Shown: positions 43,235-54,578, numbered from the stretch's first letter. The stretch is DNA of 64,000 bases from Ctenosaura bakeri (GCA_948474755.1 CAOLHI010000057.1:868001-932000); one strand, 5' to 3'. The notes: generated by a model from the letters alone, not told the origin. Made by a program: numbers and translations.

Positions 43235-43395
43235 ATGTTTCAACAGTTCTGATTAATTCCCTGTCCAACTGTTCAACAGTTCTGATTAATGCCCCGTCAT
43301 CCCACCCTTTCAGCTGCTTTCAAAATATCCCAGTTTCTCTATCCTCCCCACACTTCCCCCTTTGTCCTCAAGTTACTTCAGCTGTGGCAAACCGA
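43235..43395 (+). repeat. partial third copy of block E inner end
   Basis: CTTTCAGCTGCTTTCAAAAT followed by ATCCCAGTTTCTCTATCCTC matches 14395-14470 (TTTCAGCTGCTTTTAAAATG...CCCAGTTTCTCTCTCC). A type-C element follows 250 bp downstream, as in block E. A 25-bp segment (CAACAGTTCTGATTAAT) is repeated at 43241 and 43273. Confidence 0.6.
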
Positions 43396-43561
43396 GGTCA
43401 TTCTACACTAGCCTATTTTAGTGCTATTATTCCACTTTCAACATGCTATGGAATCCTGGGGTTTGCCTTTGAGGTCCCTCCCTAAACTGTAAACTCCAGG
43501 ATTCGATAGGCTGTTGAAGGTTGAAATAATAGCACTATAACAGGCTAGTGTGGAAATGGCC
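43396..43561. mobile_element. foldback MITE type A
   Basis: GGTCATTCTACACTAGCCTA, GTGCTATTATTCCACTTTCA, ACATGCTATGGAATCCTGGG, and the mirrored right arm ending TAACAGGCTAGTGTGGAAAT, GGCC. Flanks CGA and TGA could be a mutated 3-bp duplication. Confidence 0.88.
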
Positions 43562-43644
43562 TGAGTTCAAAATTCAAAAGCAGTTTGTACTCAATCAACT
43601 AACAGGGGTCAAGAGAGAGAAGGGAGTGGAATCTTGGAATCATA

Positions 43645-44060
43645 GGCCCTTTTTGCACGTTACCTGTTTGTGCGGCTGGAGGGGGCATCTCATGTGAAAA
43701 GCCTCATCCGGAACACTGCCACTTCCCCACTCCTTCGTCCCGCAGGTCGCTTCCTGGTAGCGTAACCATTGCGCTAGCACCGCGCCCCTTCCTTCTGCAG
43801 CGCAGTCTGGGAGCTGTAGGCTGTGCTGGGGGGAGGAAGCGCGACTGGGCCGGCTTTGTTCGGCGCACCGCACGCAGGTAAGTGTGCGAGGGCCCTGCGA
43901 GCATTGCGTGACCGCACAGTATTTTCGGCTTAGAACCGAAAATAAGAAAATGCACGTGCTTTAGGCTCCTGAGCTTTGCGTGAATGAGAATGCGTCGTAC
44001 GGACTGACTCTCCCAACGCTCAAGGGGCCCTTGCACAAAAAAAACTGCGTGCGAAAAGGG
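43645..44060 (+). mobile_element. GGCC-ended DNA transposon type C, copy 5
   Basis: Starts GGCCCTTTTTGCACG and ends GCGTGCGAAAAGGG. Type-C landmarks: CTTCTGCAGCGCAGTCTGGG, GGAGGAAGCGCGACTGG, CGCAGGTAAGTGTGCG (GTAAGT 43878-43883), GAGCATTGCGTGACCGCAC, CCGAAAATAAGAAAATGCAC. It keeps many CpGs that are TpG or CpA in other copies. It is divergent enough to be a separate subfamily. Confidence 0.8.
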
Positions 44061-45034
44061 AAATAGTCTTAGGCAAAAGCAAACCGCTGCAGCCAATCCT
44101 AACTTACTTGTTCTTCCTTATTATTAACTTGTGCCATATTGATGACATTCTGAGGTTGCTTGGACACACATGTCCCAATTTTCATCTGTAAAATTTGGAG
44201 CATGTGATATGGCCCCAATGTTGGGCAGTGACTTGCCTGAAGAGTTGTCTTAGTAGAATCCAATGGAGGTAATTGTGGATGCTAGCCTGAGGAGGAGGCC
44301 TGTAGAGGAGGCCTGGAAGTTTTGGTAAATATTGTCTTGATCACTTCTTTTTGTTAAAATTATCCAGCAACAGTAATAAGGAAGTTAAACTGGAGTATTT
44401 TTAAAGCTTTCATTAGACCCAAGACCTGTTCAGCAGTGGAAAGATCTCTGGAAATTGTTATTTGATAGAGCTTCCGAGTTTAGTACTAGACTCTTATTGA
44501 CCACATACATTAGCTGAGCCTTAGAAAATGTAATATGACTGAAAGGACAATTTGACAGAATCATATATAAGAGGTTTTCTTGTCCACCTCATCAAGTTTG
44601 CACCATATAGTTTGCTTGCTATACAAAATCTATCTAGATCTATCTGAAAAATCAACAAATAAATAATAAACCATTTTTGAAGAGTGGGATGAAAAGCTTC
44701 AACGTGTTATATTTATATGCAGAATTACAGCAGCATCATATATACATAGGAGAGAAGGAGGCTATGCTGATATTTATGAAGGATGACAGCTATTTAAAGC
44801 ATACTGGGGAAGGTAAAATACAGCTGATGGAGCTAGTTCACAAATATTGTCAGTGTTGTGATTTATCAAAAAAAATTGTATTAGGAAGTGGGGAATATTC
44901 TATTAAGAGCTTTATTTTTCTGCTTCATTATTTAAATGATAATTGGATTTTAATGTTGTTCATAACATTTTCACAATTATTTTTCTGTGTGTTAATTTCC
45001 CAGACAAGGGAAGAAATAATATTCCACTATATTC
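44061..45034. other. AT-rich DNA, no gene seen
   Basis: A 126-codon open frame at 44677-45057 has no recognised domain and runs into the CR1 fragment; I do not call it a gene. Confidence 0.45.
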
Positions 45035-45540
45035 TGTGTTGGTCAGGACTTACTTGAACTTCTGGGCACCTCATTTTAAGAAGGATATAGACAAGTAGAA
45101 GCAAGTTCAGAGACAGAAAACAAGGAAGATAAGAGATATGAAGAACAAAATATAGGAGGAAAGATGGGAGGAGAGGTGGGCCTTGTGAAGAGAAGACTGA
45201 AGGAGGAAAATGCTCACACTTTTTAAATACCTAAAAGGCCGTCACAGAGAGGAAGGTGTAGATTTGTTCTGTGCAGCCCCAGAAGTTAGGACCAGGTCTA
45301 ATGGTTTTAAGTTATAGGAGAGTAGATTCTGAATTAACATGAGAAGGAAGTTCTAGACAGTAAGAGCTGTTTGACAATACAACCAGTTATCTGGAGAGGT
45401 GGTGGAGGTCTCCTTCTCTGGCAATATCAAAAAGAGGATGGATAGCTGCCAGCTAGAGATGCCATAGCTGAAGTTCCTGCACTGAGCAGGGTTTGGATTG
45501 ATGGCCTGTTGGATCCCTTCCAACTTGATGATTCTATGTA
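45035..45540 (+). mobile_element. CR1 LINE 3' fragment (old)
   Basis: TTCTGGGCACCTCATTTTAA, GAAGGATATAGACAAG, CTTTTTAAATACCTAAAAGG, GCAGCCCCAGAAGTTAGGAC, GAGGTCTCCTTCTCTGG and GATCCCTTCCAACTTGATGA, TTCTATG follow the CR1 C-terminal and 3'-UTR order. More diverged than 54775-55800; a different, older CR1 subfamily. Confidence 0.85.
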
Positions 45541-46115
45541 TAAAATAAATTCTAAAAAAAGCAACCCAGCCTTTGCCTGTTAAGAAATCTGAAGGTCCAC
45601 TTATCAATAGGCTGAAGAACAGGTGAACATGCCAGGATGGGGAGCCCTTGTTCATTCTTCTCCATCAGAGATAACAGTGAATTGTCAGTCTGGAAACCAA
45701 AATGCAGTAAACCTTCTTGTTGCTGTTGTTGTTAACTTTTTATTGAAAAACAGTAAACCAATTAACTAATGTAAGTAACAGTACTGTGTGGATAATGATG
45801 ATAAACATAAACCTTTTCCTGTATGTGTTCTTGAGTTATGTGGAAAGTCTTCCCACTACTGATCCCAAATTAAATGAACAGTCTTGTGCCTCATTAAAAT
45901 TTTATCTCAGGTTTCACAGTATATCATTCCAAACCCATCAAATATTTGAGTGGGCTCAGTAATGGGGCATTTCTATATACATATTCAGGAAAAATGGATC
46001 AAGTATTTGTAATGCAGTCATGTTTCTCAATTCCTTTAAGAATTCTAACCTTACAGTTCCTTCCTTCCTTCCTTCCTTCCTTCCTTCCTTCCTTCCTTCC
46101 TTCCTTCCTTCCTTC

Positions 46116-46146
<31 letters not shown>

Positions 46147-46584
46147 GGCATAATGATATCATCCAAATGTATCCGTTGCCCAAAATGGTTGATTCATAAA
46201 CTTGGATGTGGCCCTCTGGAGGAGCCAAAAGATGGGTGATGCACCCCTCTGGACTCTCAAGCATGCTTACCTTTGCTCCAGTAGAATATTAATGTTTTCA
46301 CTTGCATAAATTAGAATAAAACTGCATAAAGGCATTGTGATTTAATGATAATGTATATCCTGCAGATGTGTTAACAAATCACCCTGACATAACCTAATAG
46401 AAGTGATTAAGTTATTAGAGATCTTTTATAAAGCCCTCGTTAACAGGTATGTTCTCATTATTGACAATATAGTGCTGTTGCCTCATATAAGATAATTGAT
46501 AGCCAGGGCTTGTCTGCTTTGAGAGGAGTTAACTTATCACTTTTGAAATTGAGTTTATTCAGGGTTTTGAAATACTTGGTGTTC
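45541..46584. other. DNA without gene, containing a microsatellite
   Basis: Only the TTCC/TTTC array at 46056-46146 is recognised. Confidence 0.5.
46056..46146. repeat. (TTCC)n(TTTC)n microsatellite
   Basis: About 16 TTCC units followed by about 7 TTTC units. It produces the repetitive open frames on both strands. Confidence 0.95.
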
Positions 46585-46835
46585 TTGCTTGGGTCCAGCT
46601 TCTTTTGATTGAATGTTAGAAGGAACTTCTTAACAATAAGAGTGGTTCGGAAATGAAACCAGTTACCTAGAAAGGAGATAGGGTCTCCTTCTCTGGACAT
46701 CTTCAGAAAAGAAGCTGGACAGCTCCCTGCTGGAGATGCTTTATTTGAGGGTCCTGTTTGGAGTAGGAGTTTAGAGTCAATGGCCTCTATGGCCTCTATC
46801 AATGTATGAAATTCTATGAAACTCTATGAAATATT
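46585..46835 (+). mobile_element. CR1 LINE 3' fragment (old)
   Basis: TTAGAAGGAACTTCTTAACA, GTGGTTCGGAAATGAAACCA, GTCTCCTTCTCTGGACATCT, and a terminal ATTCTATGAAACTCTATGAA run, the CR1 3' microsatellite-like end. Confidence 0.85.
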
Positions 46836-47051
46836 ATAAAACAGATTTTTTTTAAAGATGGGAGCATCCTTTAATTATAATAGTCTTAGGTGTTAAAAGT
46901 TAGAAATAAAAGCTGTCTTCTGCATTAAAGATGAATGTTCTGTTTATTTTAAACAGAATAATTCCTTAGCTCTGAATAGTCTTAAAAAACTGAACTTTTT
47001 TTTTTTTTGAAGACTCTTGCAGTAGAAAGAATATTGCTAAAATTACCCATT

Positions 47052-47145
47052 GGCCATTTCTGCACCAGACTATTACAGTGCTATTATCCCACTTTCAACA
47101 TCCTATGGAATCCTGGGGTTTGTAGTTTAGAGAGGGCCTTTGGAA
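47052..47145. mobile_element. foldback MITE type A, left arm only
   Basis: GGCCATTTCTGCACCAGACT, GTGCTATTATCCCACTTTCA, ACATCCTATGGAATCCTGGG, GTTTGTAGTTTAGAGAGGG. The right arm is missing; the break is at the loop. Confidence 0.85.
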
Positions 47146-47324
47146 TGGCTGAAATGGCTGTTGCTTCTTTTAAGGATGAAATGAGAAAAAAATGACATAT
47201 TTAGTGTTTTTACCCGATAAACCCTGGCTCCACTACATCACCACATCACTTCATCACATATTTACGCCAACTGTAACTACTTTGCTACAGCATTTAGGAA
47301 GACATATAGAAACTTGTTTGCTAA

Positions 47325-47395
47325 GAATTTGCTCTTGCTGGATTGCCCTTGTGGTCTCTTCCAACTCTATAGTTGTATGATTAATCTATGATTCA
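47325..47395 (+). mobile_element. CR1 LINE 3' tail
   Basis: CTGGATTGCCCTTGTGGTCT, CTTCCAACTCTATAGTTGTA, TGATTAATCTATGATTCATC is the last ~70 bp of a CR1. Confidence 0.75.
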
Positions 47396-50300
47396 TCTCT
47401 TAATTCCTTCAACAGCTGCAGCATAAAAATATGTGTATGGTAAATGTATAAATATAGTTTTATATAAAAATATAACAATAGCTGTGATTCTTCATTGGAA
47501 CAGTGTAGAGCAAATTTCTGCATTTGGAATTATTCATTTATTGGGATTTTTGGTGAATAGGATTGTTGTGTAGCTGACTGCACATGAAAGTGTCCAACAA
47601 AATGTGCATGAAAATACCTTGCGCACCCATGCACAGGTGCCACCTCCATATGCAGTGCAACCACATATGCAAGTCTGCTTCTGCAACCTCGGACTGAATG
47701 CAGATATTTCATTGGACAAAAATGTTGGACCTCTTTGTGACAGATTTACTTCTCAGGCTCACCCCATAGTTCCCAGCCTTGTAAACCTGTCACTGTCACC
47801 TTGCCTTCTGGTCCCCTTTTAAAATTCCTCCTTGGATCTGGAGTTCTAGGCCTTCAGGTGACCTCATTGTGCATTAGTATGTTTATTAGATTTGCTTTCT
47901 TTATAGTAAGTATGACTTGTTTCAGTAAGTATAGCAAGTACCCTTGTTTCAGGGTAAACAACATTGTCCAGGGCCAGTTTTACATAATAACAAATAGTTC
48001 AACTTTATTGAATAACAGGCAGAATGATTGCTCTCAGGTTTGAGTTCTCAGTTCCAAACAAGTAACACTGTTCAAATTTAGTTATGCCAGACTCTTTTTC
48101 TTAAATCCACTCAGACACCCAGAACCCATATACCTCCCTCAGATTCCAACAACTGATTCCACTCTCTGTTCTTCTTTTTCTTTTTAAATCCCTCGAGCCC
48201 CTCCCTCTCCTCACAGATTTTCCATGTTGGCATTGGCTGCTCTCAGTTGTTCACACTCTTATATACAGGAGTTCTTAAATAACATTTTATGAAGTTCTCT
48301 TCCTCTTCAACTGAGTTATATATCACACCCTGCAGAGAAACTTAGTTATACATGCATAAGAAACCAGTGGGATTACAGCCCTTAGGTTTTCTAACACATA
48401 ATGTTCTTGTTTAAGATTGTGCTTGTTTTATGAACATGTACTGCTCTGTATAACTTGGTGCTTATTCCAGAAAGAGTACAACATAATGTTGCAACCTTGC
48501 AAGCTCTTTCTCCTTCTTTCCCCTTTTGCTTTTTCATCTTTCGTATATCTTCTCCAGTTTCAAGGACAATTTAGCGTAGTGTATCTTCCTGCTAATTTGT
48601 AATTACAAATCATTCTCAGATGGCAAGCAGCAGATGGTGGAAGGGACTTAACTAATTTCCTGTCACCTTGTCAGTATCAAGGCATTTTGCGTGGACATCA
48701 CCATGTTGTTTCCTTCTGTCTTCTGCTTGTCAAGAGGCAAACAGATGAACAGCCCATTGTGCATGAGCCATCATGATGTAAGGCATTTGTTAAAATTAGG
48801 CATTTGCTGAGGCATTTGTTAAAAATTAGAAGGACAATGTTCTTGACTGGGGATTCAAATTTGCTAAGTTCATAAAATTCATATAACTCCAGTGCTCATT
48901 ACATGCCACACCTGGAAAGAAACTTAGAATTTAGCATTATTTTGGTGAAATGAGTTTGGTGCTGTGGCAGTCCCAACTTATCTTAGCACAAAGCAAAGCA
49001 ATGGGTGGGTGAGGGCACTGGAAAGGCAGCAACAGTGACTATGGCCTTGAATGACATGTTCAGCCCATGGACCACCTGTTGACTACAAAAGACTCCAACC
49101 TGTTAACATCTCCTTTGCTATTTCACAACCATGACAGAAAGAAGACCTCATCTGACTGGACAATGGCCCAAGAGGAGAACATTTCAAGAGGACACTTATA
49201 GACTTATTCATGTCATGTTGTGGGAATGACCTAAGACGCTTTATTGCCTGAGGTGAACATGGAACTCCCTCCTCATTCCACATACAGAAGCTGAATGGCC
49301 TAGCAGCTGACCACTTGAACACTAATAATGGGACAGCATCCTTCACTACCCCTGAGGAAGCAAGCTAGAACAGTTTGTAAATGCATTCTTTGAAATGTAT
49401 TTGTGGCCCATCAGAGGTTTGCCTAAAAGACAGCCTATAAATCTGATGGAAGGATAGGTGGATATTCTACTCTGAAAGATATTCTCTTCCTCCAACAAGT
49501 CAGCTGTATAAGCATACCTCAGATGACAAAATCTCTGACAAAGAGGCTTCTTTTTTACAAAGTCTTTTTAAGCCTGTTCAGTCCTGCCCCTTTCATCCCT
49601 ATTCACTATCTAGCTGGAAGGATTTTTTTAGTAGCTTCAGGTTTGAAAGGATGGTGAAGGAGGGTTGAAGAAACACAGACTTTCAGTGCTGGGCTGCAGC
49701 AACATGTTCTGTAGTAAGCAATGCAAACTTGAGCTAAGAAAGAATGGAATCCTGCTCTACTGATTCTACTATAACTTTGTGTCCCTGCCTAAAACAAGCA
49801 AGGTAAACCAGAACTGCCACTAGAGCATGTGTGAAAAGTAATGGGGAAAAGAGAAAGGTCTGCTTCACCTGCTACCCCCAGCATGTTAAGAAAACAAAGA
49901 TCTGTAAGTCTGGCACAAAAATAGAAATCCCAAGAAAAATGGATGGTGGTGAAAGAAAGGAGAAAAAAAATCATTCCTTTATATATTTTGGAAGAAACCT
50001 TCAAGTAGTCTCCAAAAGAGCTAAAATGTTTTTCTTTTCTCATGCAAGGTTTCCCAGGCCTGGTTATTCAATTTCACCTGTATAGAATGTTTGTTTTGAA
50101 GGAAAGTTTGATGAAACACATTGAACTATTCTTCTTTTGTGTGTATGTATGTGTGTGTGTGTGTGTGTGTGTGTGGTGTAGGAAAATATCCTTATTCTTT
50201 TAATGGTATTTCTGCTTCTAGTGCCAAATTCTCTATTAAAGAAGTGGTGCCCAAGAACACATCCCTTTTGCTAGCTGAAGTATTCTTGTATATGTGTGTT

Positions 50301-50884
50301 TATTTTATTTCCAAGCAATAGTTTATCTTGTTTGCTAAGCACATGGTAGAGAAGAGAAAAAGGCAGAGGGGAAGAGGAAAGAGCAGAAAAAGATTCTTGA
50401 TTAAAGCAAGAGAAGATGACCCAGTTAATAATCGTGCAACTGGAAATGGTGAGTGGAAAAATACTTCAATTACAAGCACCTCCAGGGACGATTTCTTTTT
50501 AAATTGTTGAGGGGGTTCTAATCTGACAGCACTTTCAAGTGTTTAGAAAAAGAAGAAAAAGGTGTTGAGAGGGGAGTGAGAAGAATGGATGATAGCTTGC
50601 AACATACACCAGTCATTTGGGGACCATTTTGAACAGCTGCTTGAGGCTGTGCTCAAATAAGCATCCTTCTGCATCCTTCATTCTACACCTGTTTCATCTA
50701 AGGCAGAGATTTTCATCTCTGGCTCAGGATCCTTGTTGTCTTATTAAGTTGTTTCATGCTTTGTCTTTTTTTCATTTAATAGATGCTCTAAGGAACAAAG
50801 ATCCCAAATTGTTAAAACTTTCTAGGGTACTGGTGCAATTAGGCTTTGATCCTTTACTGATTTACATAAAAGTAAGTGATAAAT
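47396..50884. other. unique-looking DNA, no gene seen
   Basis: Contains a (GT)n run at 50138-50175. Several short frames (for example 49083-49346 minus and 49831-50085 plus) have no recognisable domain. Confidence 0.5.
50138..50175. repeat. (GT)n microsatellite
   Basis: GT run interrupted by two TATG units at its start. Confidence 0.9.
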
Positions 50885-51022
50885 ATGAGAGCCAGAGTTC
50901 AATTCCTGCTTGGTCATGGAAACCCACTGAGTGACCCTGGATGCACTACACACTCTCAGCCCCAGAGAAACCCATGATAGCATTGCCTTAGGTTCACCAT
51001 AATTCACAAATGAGTTTCTCTC
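50885..51022 (+). mobile_element. tRNA-headed squamate SINE, 5' truncated
   Basis: GTTCAATTCCTGCTTGGTCA, TGGAAACCCACTGAGTGACC, CTCTCAGCCCCAGAGAAACC, GCCTTAGGTTCACCATAATT. The A-box side of the head is gone. Confidence 0.8.
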
Positions 51023-51190
51023 TGAAACGAATGAGCTGCTGCTGGTTATTGCAGACAACATAATGGTATCAGTCAGTACAAGCCAACTTCCTATTTTTCT
51101 GCAATCGGGACTTGACACTGGCTGATAACACAGCTGGTCTGCATCACGTTGCATCCTGTGCAGCATTATGTTTGCCAAGTCAAAGATGTT

Positions 51191-51194
51191 ATGG
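51191..51194 (+). repeat. left 4-bp target duplication of ERV-type LTR
   Basis: ATGG, repeated at 52075-52078. Confidence 0.75.
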
Positions 51195-51626
51195 TGTTAC
51201 TGCAGCCCAGGCCTACCTGGAGAAAGCACTTGATAGCATTTTTATATCAAATCATTCGGCCTTCCTCTGCCACCCCGCTCCACTTTTTTGCGAGGCCTCC
51301 GGACAAGCATGTAAACAGGCGCAGTCGATAATTGCTGGACATTCCCTTCCCCACCTAGGCAGGCCGAACTGAGCCGGTTTGTCGCTTCAGGGACCTCTCT
51401 GGCAAACACCTCATTGCTTATGCATGATACTAACAAAGGCTCCCTGCCCCGAGCAGGTAACCTGACAAAGCTGTACTAAGCGCTCCACATTTGCATACTG
51501 GCTACACTATTGTTAAATCGGCACTAAGCCCATCATGCTAAACTCTGACCTTTCCAATGCTTTGTTCCACTCCAAACTTGCATTGTTCTCCCTGAGTAAG
51601 GTATGGCCTGCAGTCACAATTCACCC

Positions 51627-51633
51627 TATAAAA
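51627..51633 (+). promoter_or_regulatory. TATA box of the ERV-type LTR
   Basis: CCCTATAAAAGCCCC, the standard retroviral U3 core promoter. It lies about 250 bp upstream of the polyadenylation signal. Confidence 0.75.
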
Positions 51634-51885
51634 GCCCCTGATTCTGAGACCTTCCTCGGACTGCTTGGATCGCTCCTGAGTTCCATCCAGCCTTGCTGCC
51701 GTTGTGTCTGGTGAGCTGTCCCCTCAGTCCTATGTACTGAGACTCCATATCCATGAACTCAATCTTCCTACCTCTTCAGGACTACAAGACAGGTGTTGTA
51801 TTACCCATTTCCCTCTGAAAATCCCTATTTCCCATTCTTTAGTTAGCTGTGTGATTGTGGTGTCTTTACTGTTTGTTTGTCTTTT

Positions 51886-51891
51886 AATAAA
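51886..51891 (+). terminator. polyadenylation signal of the ERV-type LTR
   Basis: AATAAA followed by ACATCATTTTTGCTATTTTA; it would mark the end of R. Confidence 0.7.
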
Positions 51892-52078
51892 ACATCATTT
51901 TTGCTATTTTAAAACTGTCTGACTGCTTGACTGACCTGACCCCGTAGACGCTGGGTTGCAAGATCCTGCCTCTCGCCAGCTTTAGTGAGTGCTCCAGCTA
52001 ATTTTCCCCAAAGTTGTTAGTGCATTTTAGTTATTTGAGCGCCCCTCCCGGGACCCCCAGAGAACAGGGTAACAATGG

Positions 52079-52696
52079 CATATCCAGTTTCTCATCTACC
52101 AAATGCATTACCACTACCACTACCACTCCCTGTTATTGTCAAAATACCACATAGAACAATAGGCATTTTTAAAAATATCAGTCAAGTTGTTACAGAGCCT
52201 TTGCACTACATCATTTGTTCCAACTCTCTATCAAGACTAATTATCCAAATAATACTGCCTGATTCTCTGTTCCTGACCATTGCAAATCACCCTACAGTGC
52301 TTGAAAGCCGTGTTTGTTTCTATTCCCCTCTTTTATTTTAAATCACAGTTCTGAGTACCTTTTACTCAAAGAAAAATAGGCTACCAGCTGTGCAAATTTC
52401 TGCAGCAAATTCTTTTATACAGATTGCTGCATTCCCCACCCCACCCCGCCCTGCAATATGTTAATAATTACATTTATTCAGGACTGAGGCTTTATTATTT
52501 GAAGAAACAATGTCCTCTTTCTTTAAAAAATAAAATAAAGAAAAAAGAAGTATAATGTAGGAAGGTTCTTTAGAAAGAAACGAGGATAAGAAATAGAAGA
52601 GAACCAGGTATGGAGTAAACTGAAATCCCAACCAGATCAGTGTCACTTTGGACACTGGCCAAATTTTAAACATGGCACTTAAAATGTTATTGCCTC
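52079..52696. other. DNA without recognised gene
   Basis: A short (CCACTA)n-like stretch at 52110-52126. An 88-codon frame (52075-52341) begins in the duplication ATGG and has no domain. Confidence 0.5.
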
Positions 52697-52872
52697 ATGG
52701 TATAGTGGTTTGAATGTTAGACTTCAGCCCTAGAGACCAGGGTTCAGTTCCCTCCTTGGGCATGGAAACCCACTGGGTGATCTTGGGTGCATTATACACA
52801 CTCAGCCTCAGAAAACTTCTCTTTAGGATCATCATAAAATGGAAATGACCCCAATACACTCAACAACAACCT
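52697..52872 (+). mobile_element. tRNA-headed squamate SINE
   Basis: CATGGTATAGTGGTTTGAAT, CCCTAGAGACCAGGGTTCAG, GCATGGAAACCCACTGGGTG, CAACAACAACC tail. Nearly full length with a shortened 3' region. Confidence 0.85.
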
Positions 52873-52917
52873 TGGATAGAGGTTCCATTCAGCTACTTGT
52901 TTATTATTTTTACTCTT

Positions 52918-53056
52918 GTTCAATTCCCCACTTGGCCATGGAAATCCACAGGGGGAGCTTGGGCATGTCACACATTCTCAGCCCTAGAAAACCCCATGAT
53001 AGGCTTGCTTCGAGCTGCCACAAGTTGGAAACAACTTGAAGGCAAACAACAATATT
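52918..53056 (+). mobile_element. tRNA-headed squamate SINE, 5' truncated
   Basis: TTCAATTCCCCACTTGGCCA, GAAAACCCCATGATAGGCTT, GCCACAAGTTGGAAACAACT, TGAAGGCAAACAACAA. Same orientation as the preceding copy. Confidence 0.85.
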
Positions 53057-53344
53057 TCTCTTCATCCACCTCATCCACATATTTTCACTAGGCTGGTGCA
53101 TACCAGGCTAACCTGGCTTTTTTAGTGTGGTGCAGGGTAACAACCCATTTTATTTTATACAGTCTTGAGCTTTAGCCTAAAAAAATAAAATAATAAAATA
53201 AAATAATAAAAAAATTACAGAGAATATCAACTTCAGTTTTCCTCCTCGTGCTTCTTTAACATTGTTTTAAGAGGTACTCATTTAACTGAGACATTTTAAG
53301 AACGTGTTTTCAAAAATGCTAACTTATTTTTTTAATCACACAAA

Positions 53345-53379
<35 letters not shown>

Positions 53380-53533
53380 ATAGCAAAATCTCAAGCAATT
53401 GGCTGGAAACATGGTCCTCAGGCCTACCACAGTTGCCAATCCAACAATTTAATAAGGATTTGGAGTAGAAAAGATTAAGGAGAAAGCTGTAAACCTGATA
53501 GACAAAACCAAAGATATGACTCAGACTCATTGG
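53057..53533. other. AT-rich DNA, no gene seen
   Basis: Contains only simple repeats: an AAAATA-rich stretch near 53180-53215 and (AAAT)n. Confidence 0.5.
53342..53381. repeat. (AAAT)n microsatellite
   Basis: Ten pure AAAT units. Confidence 0.95.
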
Positions 53534-53744
53534 GGTCTTTCACACTGCATAGTTACAAGGCTGTAGTTCACTTTAACTACTGTGTCAGAATCCTGTGGAA
53601 GACTTCAGTTTGAGAAAAAGTATTAAGAATTCTCACCCCAAGAATTCTAGAGCCTCACCAAACTACAAACCCCAGCATTCCATGGAATGTTGCTATGGCT
53701 GCTAAAGTGGAATATAGCATTATGACTTTGTAATGTGTAAGGTC
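53534..53744. mobile_element. foldback MITE, type-A related
   Basis: GGTCTTTCACACTGCATAGT on the left, GTAATGTGTAAGGTCCC on the right; inner CAAACTACAAACCCCAGCAT, TTCCATGGAATGTTGC and CTGCTAAAGTGGAATATAGC. The arms are more diverged than in the other copies. It belongs with the TTAAAGTGGAAT subtype. Confidence 0.75.
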
Positions 53745-54573
53745 CCATTAAACAAAACAAAACAAGAAAGCAAAAAGGTATTAAAGTACTTCAAGTAGAC
53801 AAAATAAAAATGTTAAAGGAGAAGCTGGTAACCTTGTCAGATGGAATTAATACAGCATTCACATTTTAAATGTAAAGCAGTCTTTAGTTCAATGTGAGTT
53901 CCACAAATAAGAGCATATAAATGACCTTAAAAAAACAATATTGGAAAATTAAACCAAAGAAACTGTAAAGATCTTAAGAACTGAAAGTCTCAGGAGGGTG
54001 TTTTCTAAAATCTTTGGAAACATGGTTCCTCCCTTTGAAGAATGTTTTAGCAATATATTACAAAGTGCAGTTATAATAAATGGCTGAACCAGCCATAGTT
54101 AAGAATAATTATCAGTTGTCTAGAAAGAGCAAAGAGTAAAGAGAAAGAGAATGCATGAACAATTCTTGACAAGCTCATAACTTCTAGCATATGGAGTCCA
54201 ATGTACATTCACGTTCAACACAGTAACAAATTCAGACATAAACTGTGATTCCCCTTAAGACTAGATTGAATGGAGAACACTTTGTACTGTTCTTAAGAAG
54301 ACTTTGCAGTGGATCTTACATATACATTTACACCAACAAAGTTGATTTGTCTTCATAGAAGCATTACACATGATGTCATCTCACCCCCGTTGGTCATTGC
54401 AAAGTAAGTAGCCATTGAGAAGATAAAAATTAATTATCACTAATTTACACACAGATAACATATTCCTCATTTTAGAGAAACGTTAAAAGGCTACTCATAT
54501 CATAAAATAAAACCTAGTCCTATTATTATTATCATCATAAAATTACTGTTAAAATTATCTCTAACATTGGCTC
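53745..54573. other. AT-rich DNA, no gene seen
   Basis: No recognisable element. Confidence 0.45.
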
Positions 54574-54578
54574 TGGAT
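54574..54578. repeat. target duplication of the interrupted solo LTR
   Basis: TGGAT, repeated exactly at 56243-56247 on the far side of the LTR and CR1. Confidence 0.85.

Larger units (their letters stand above)
51195..52074 (+). mobile_element. ERV-type solo LTR
   Basis: 880 bp from TGTTACTGCAG to ACAGGGTAACA, with perfect 6-bp terminal inverted repeats TGTTAC/GTAACA and an exact 4-bp duplication ATGG on both sides. It contains a promoter-like TATAAAA (51627-51633) and a polyadenylation signal AATAAA (51886-51891), in the order U3-R-U5. No gag, pol or env remains lie next to it and there is no second LTR, so it is a solo LTR from recombination between LTRs. A 4-bp duplication is typical of gammaretrovirus-like (class I) elements; the class is inferred. 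Confidence 0.85.

Noticed and set aside
44677..45057. 126-codon frame ending in CR1
   Set aside because: No domain, AT-rich, and its end is CR1 sequence read in the wrong frame.
46056..46146. CRISPR-like regular repeats
   Set aside because: It is a tetranucleotide microsatellite without spacers, in a vertebrate sequence.
49831..50085. Short frame with several cysteines (CFTCYPQH)
   Set aside because: Cysteine spacing suggested a small secreted protein, but there is no signal peptide, splice structure or supporting neighbour.
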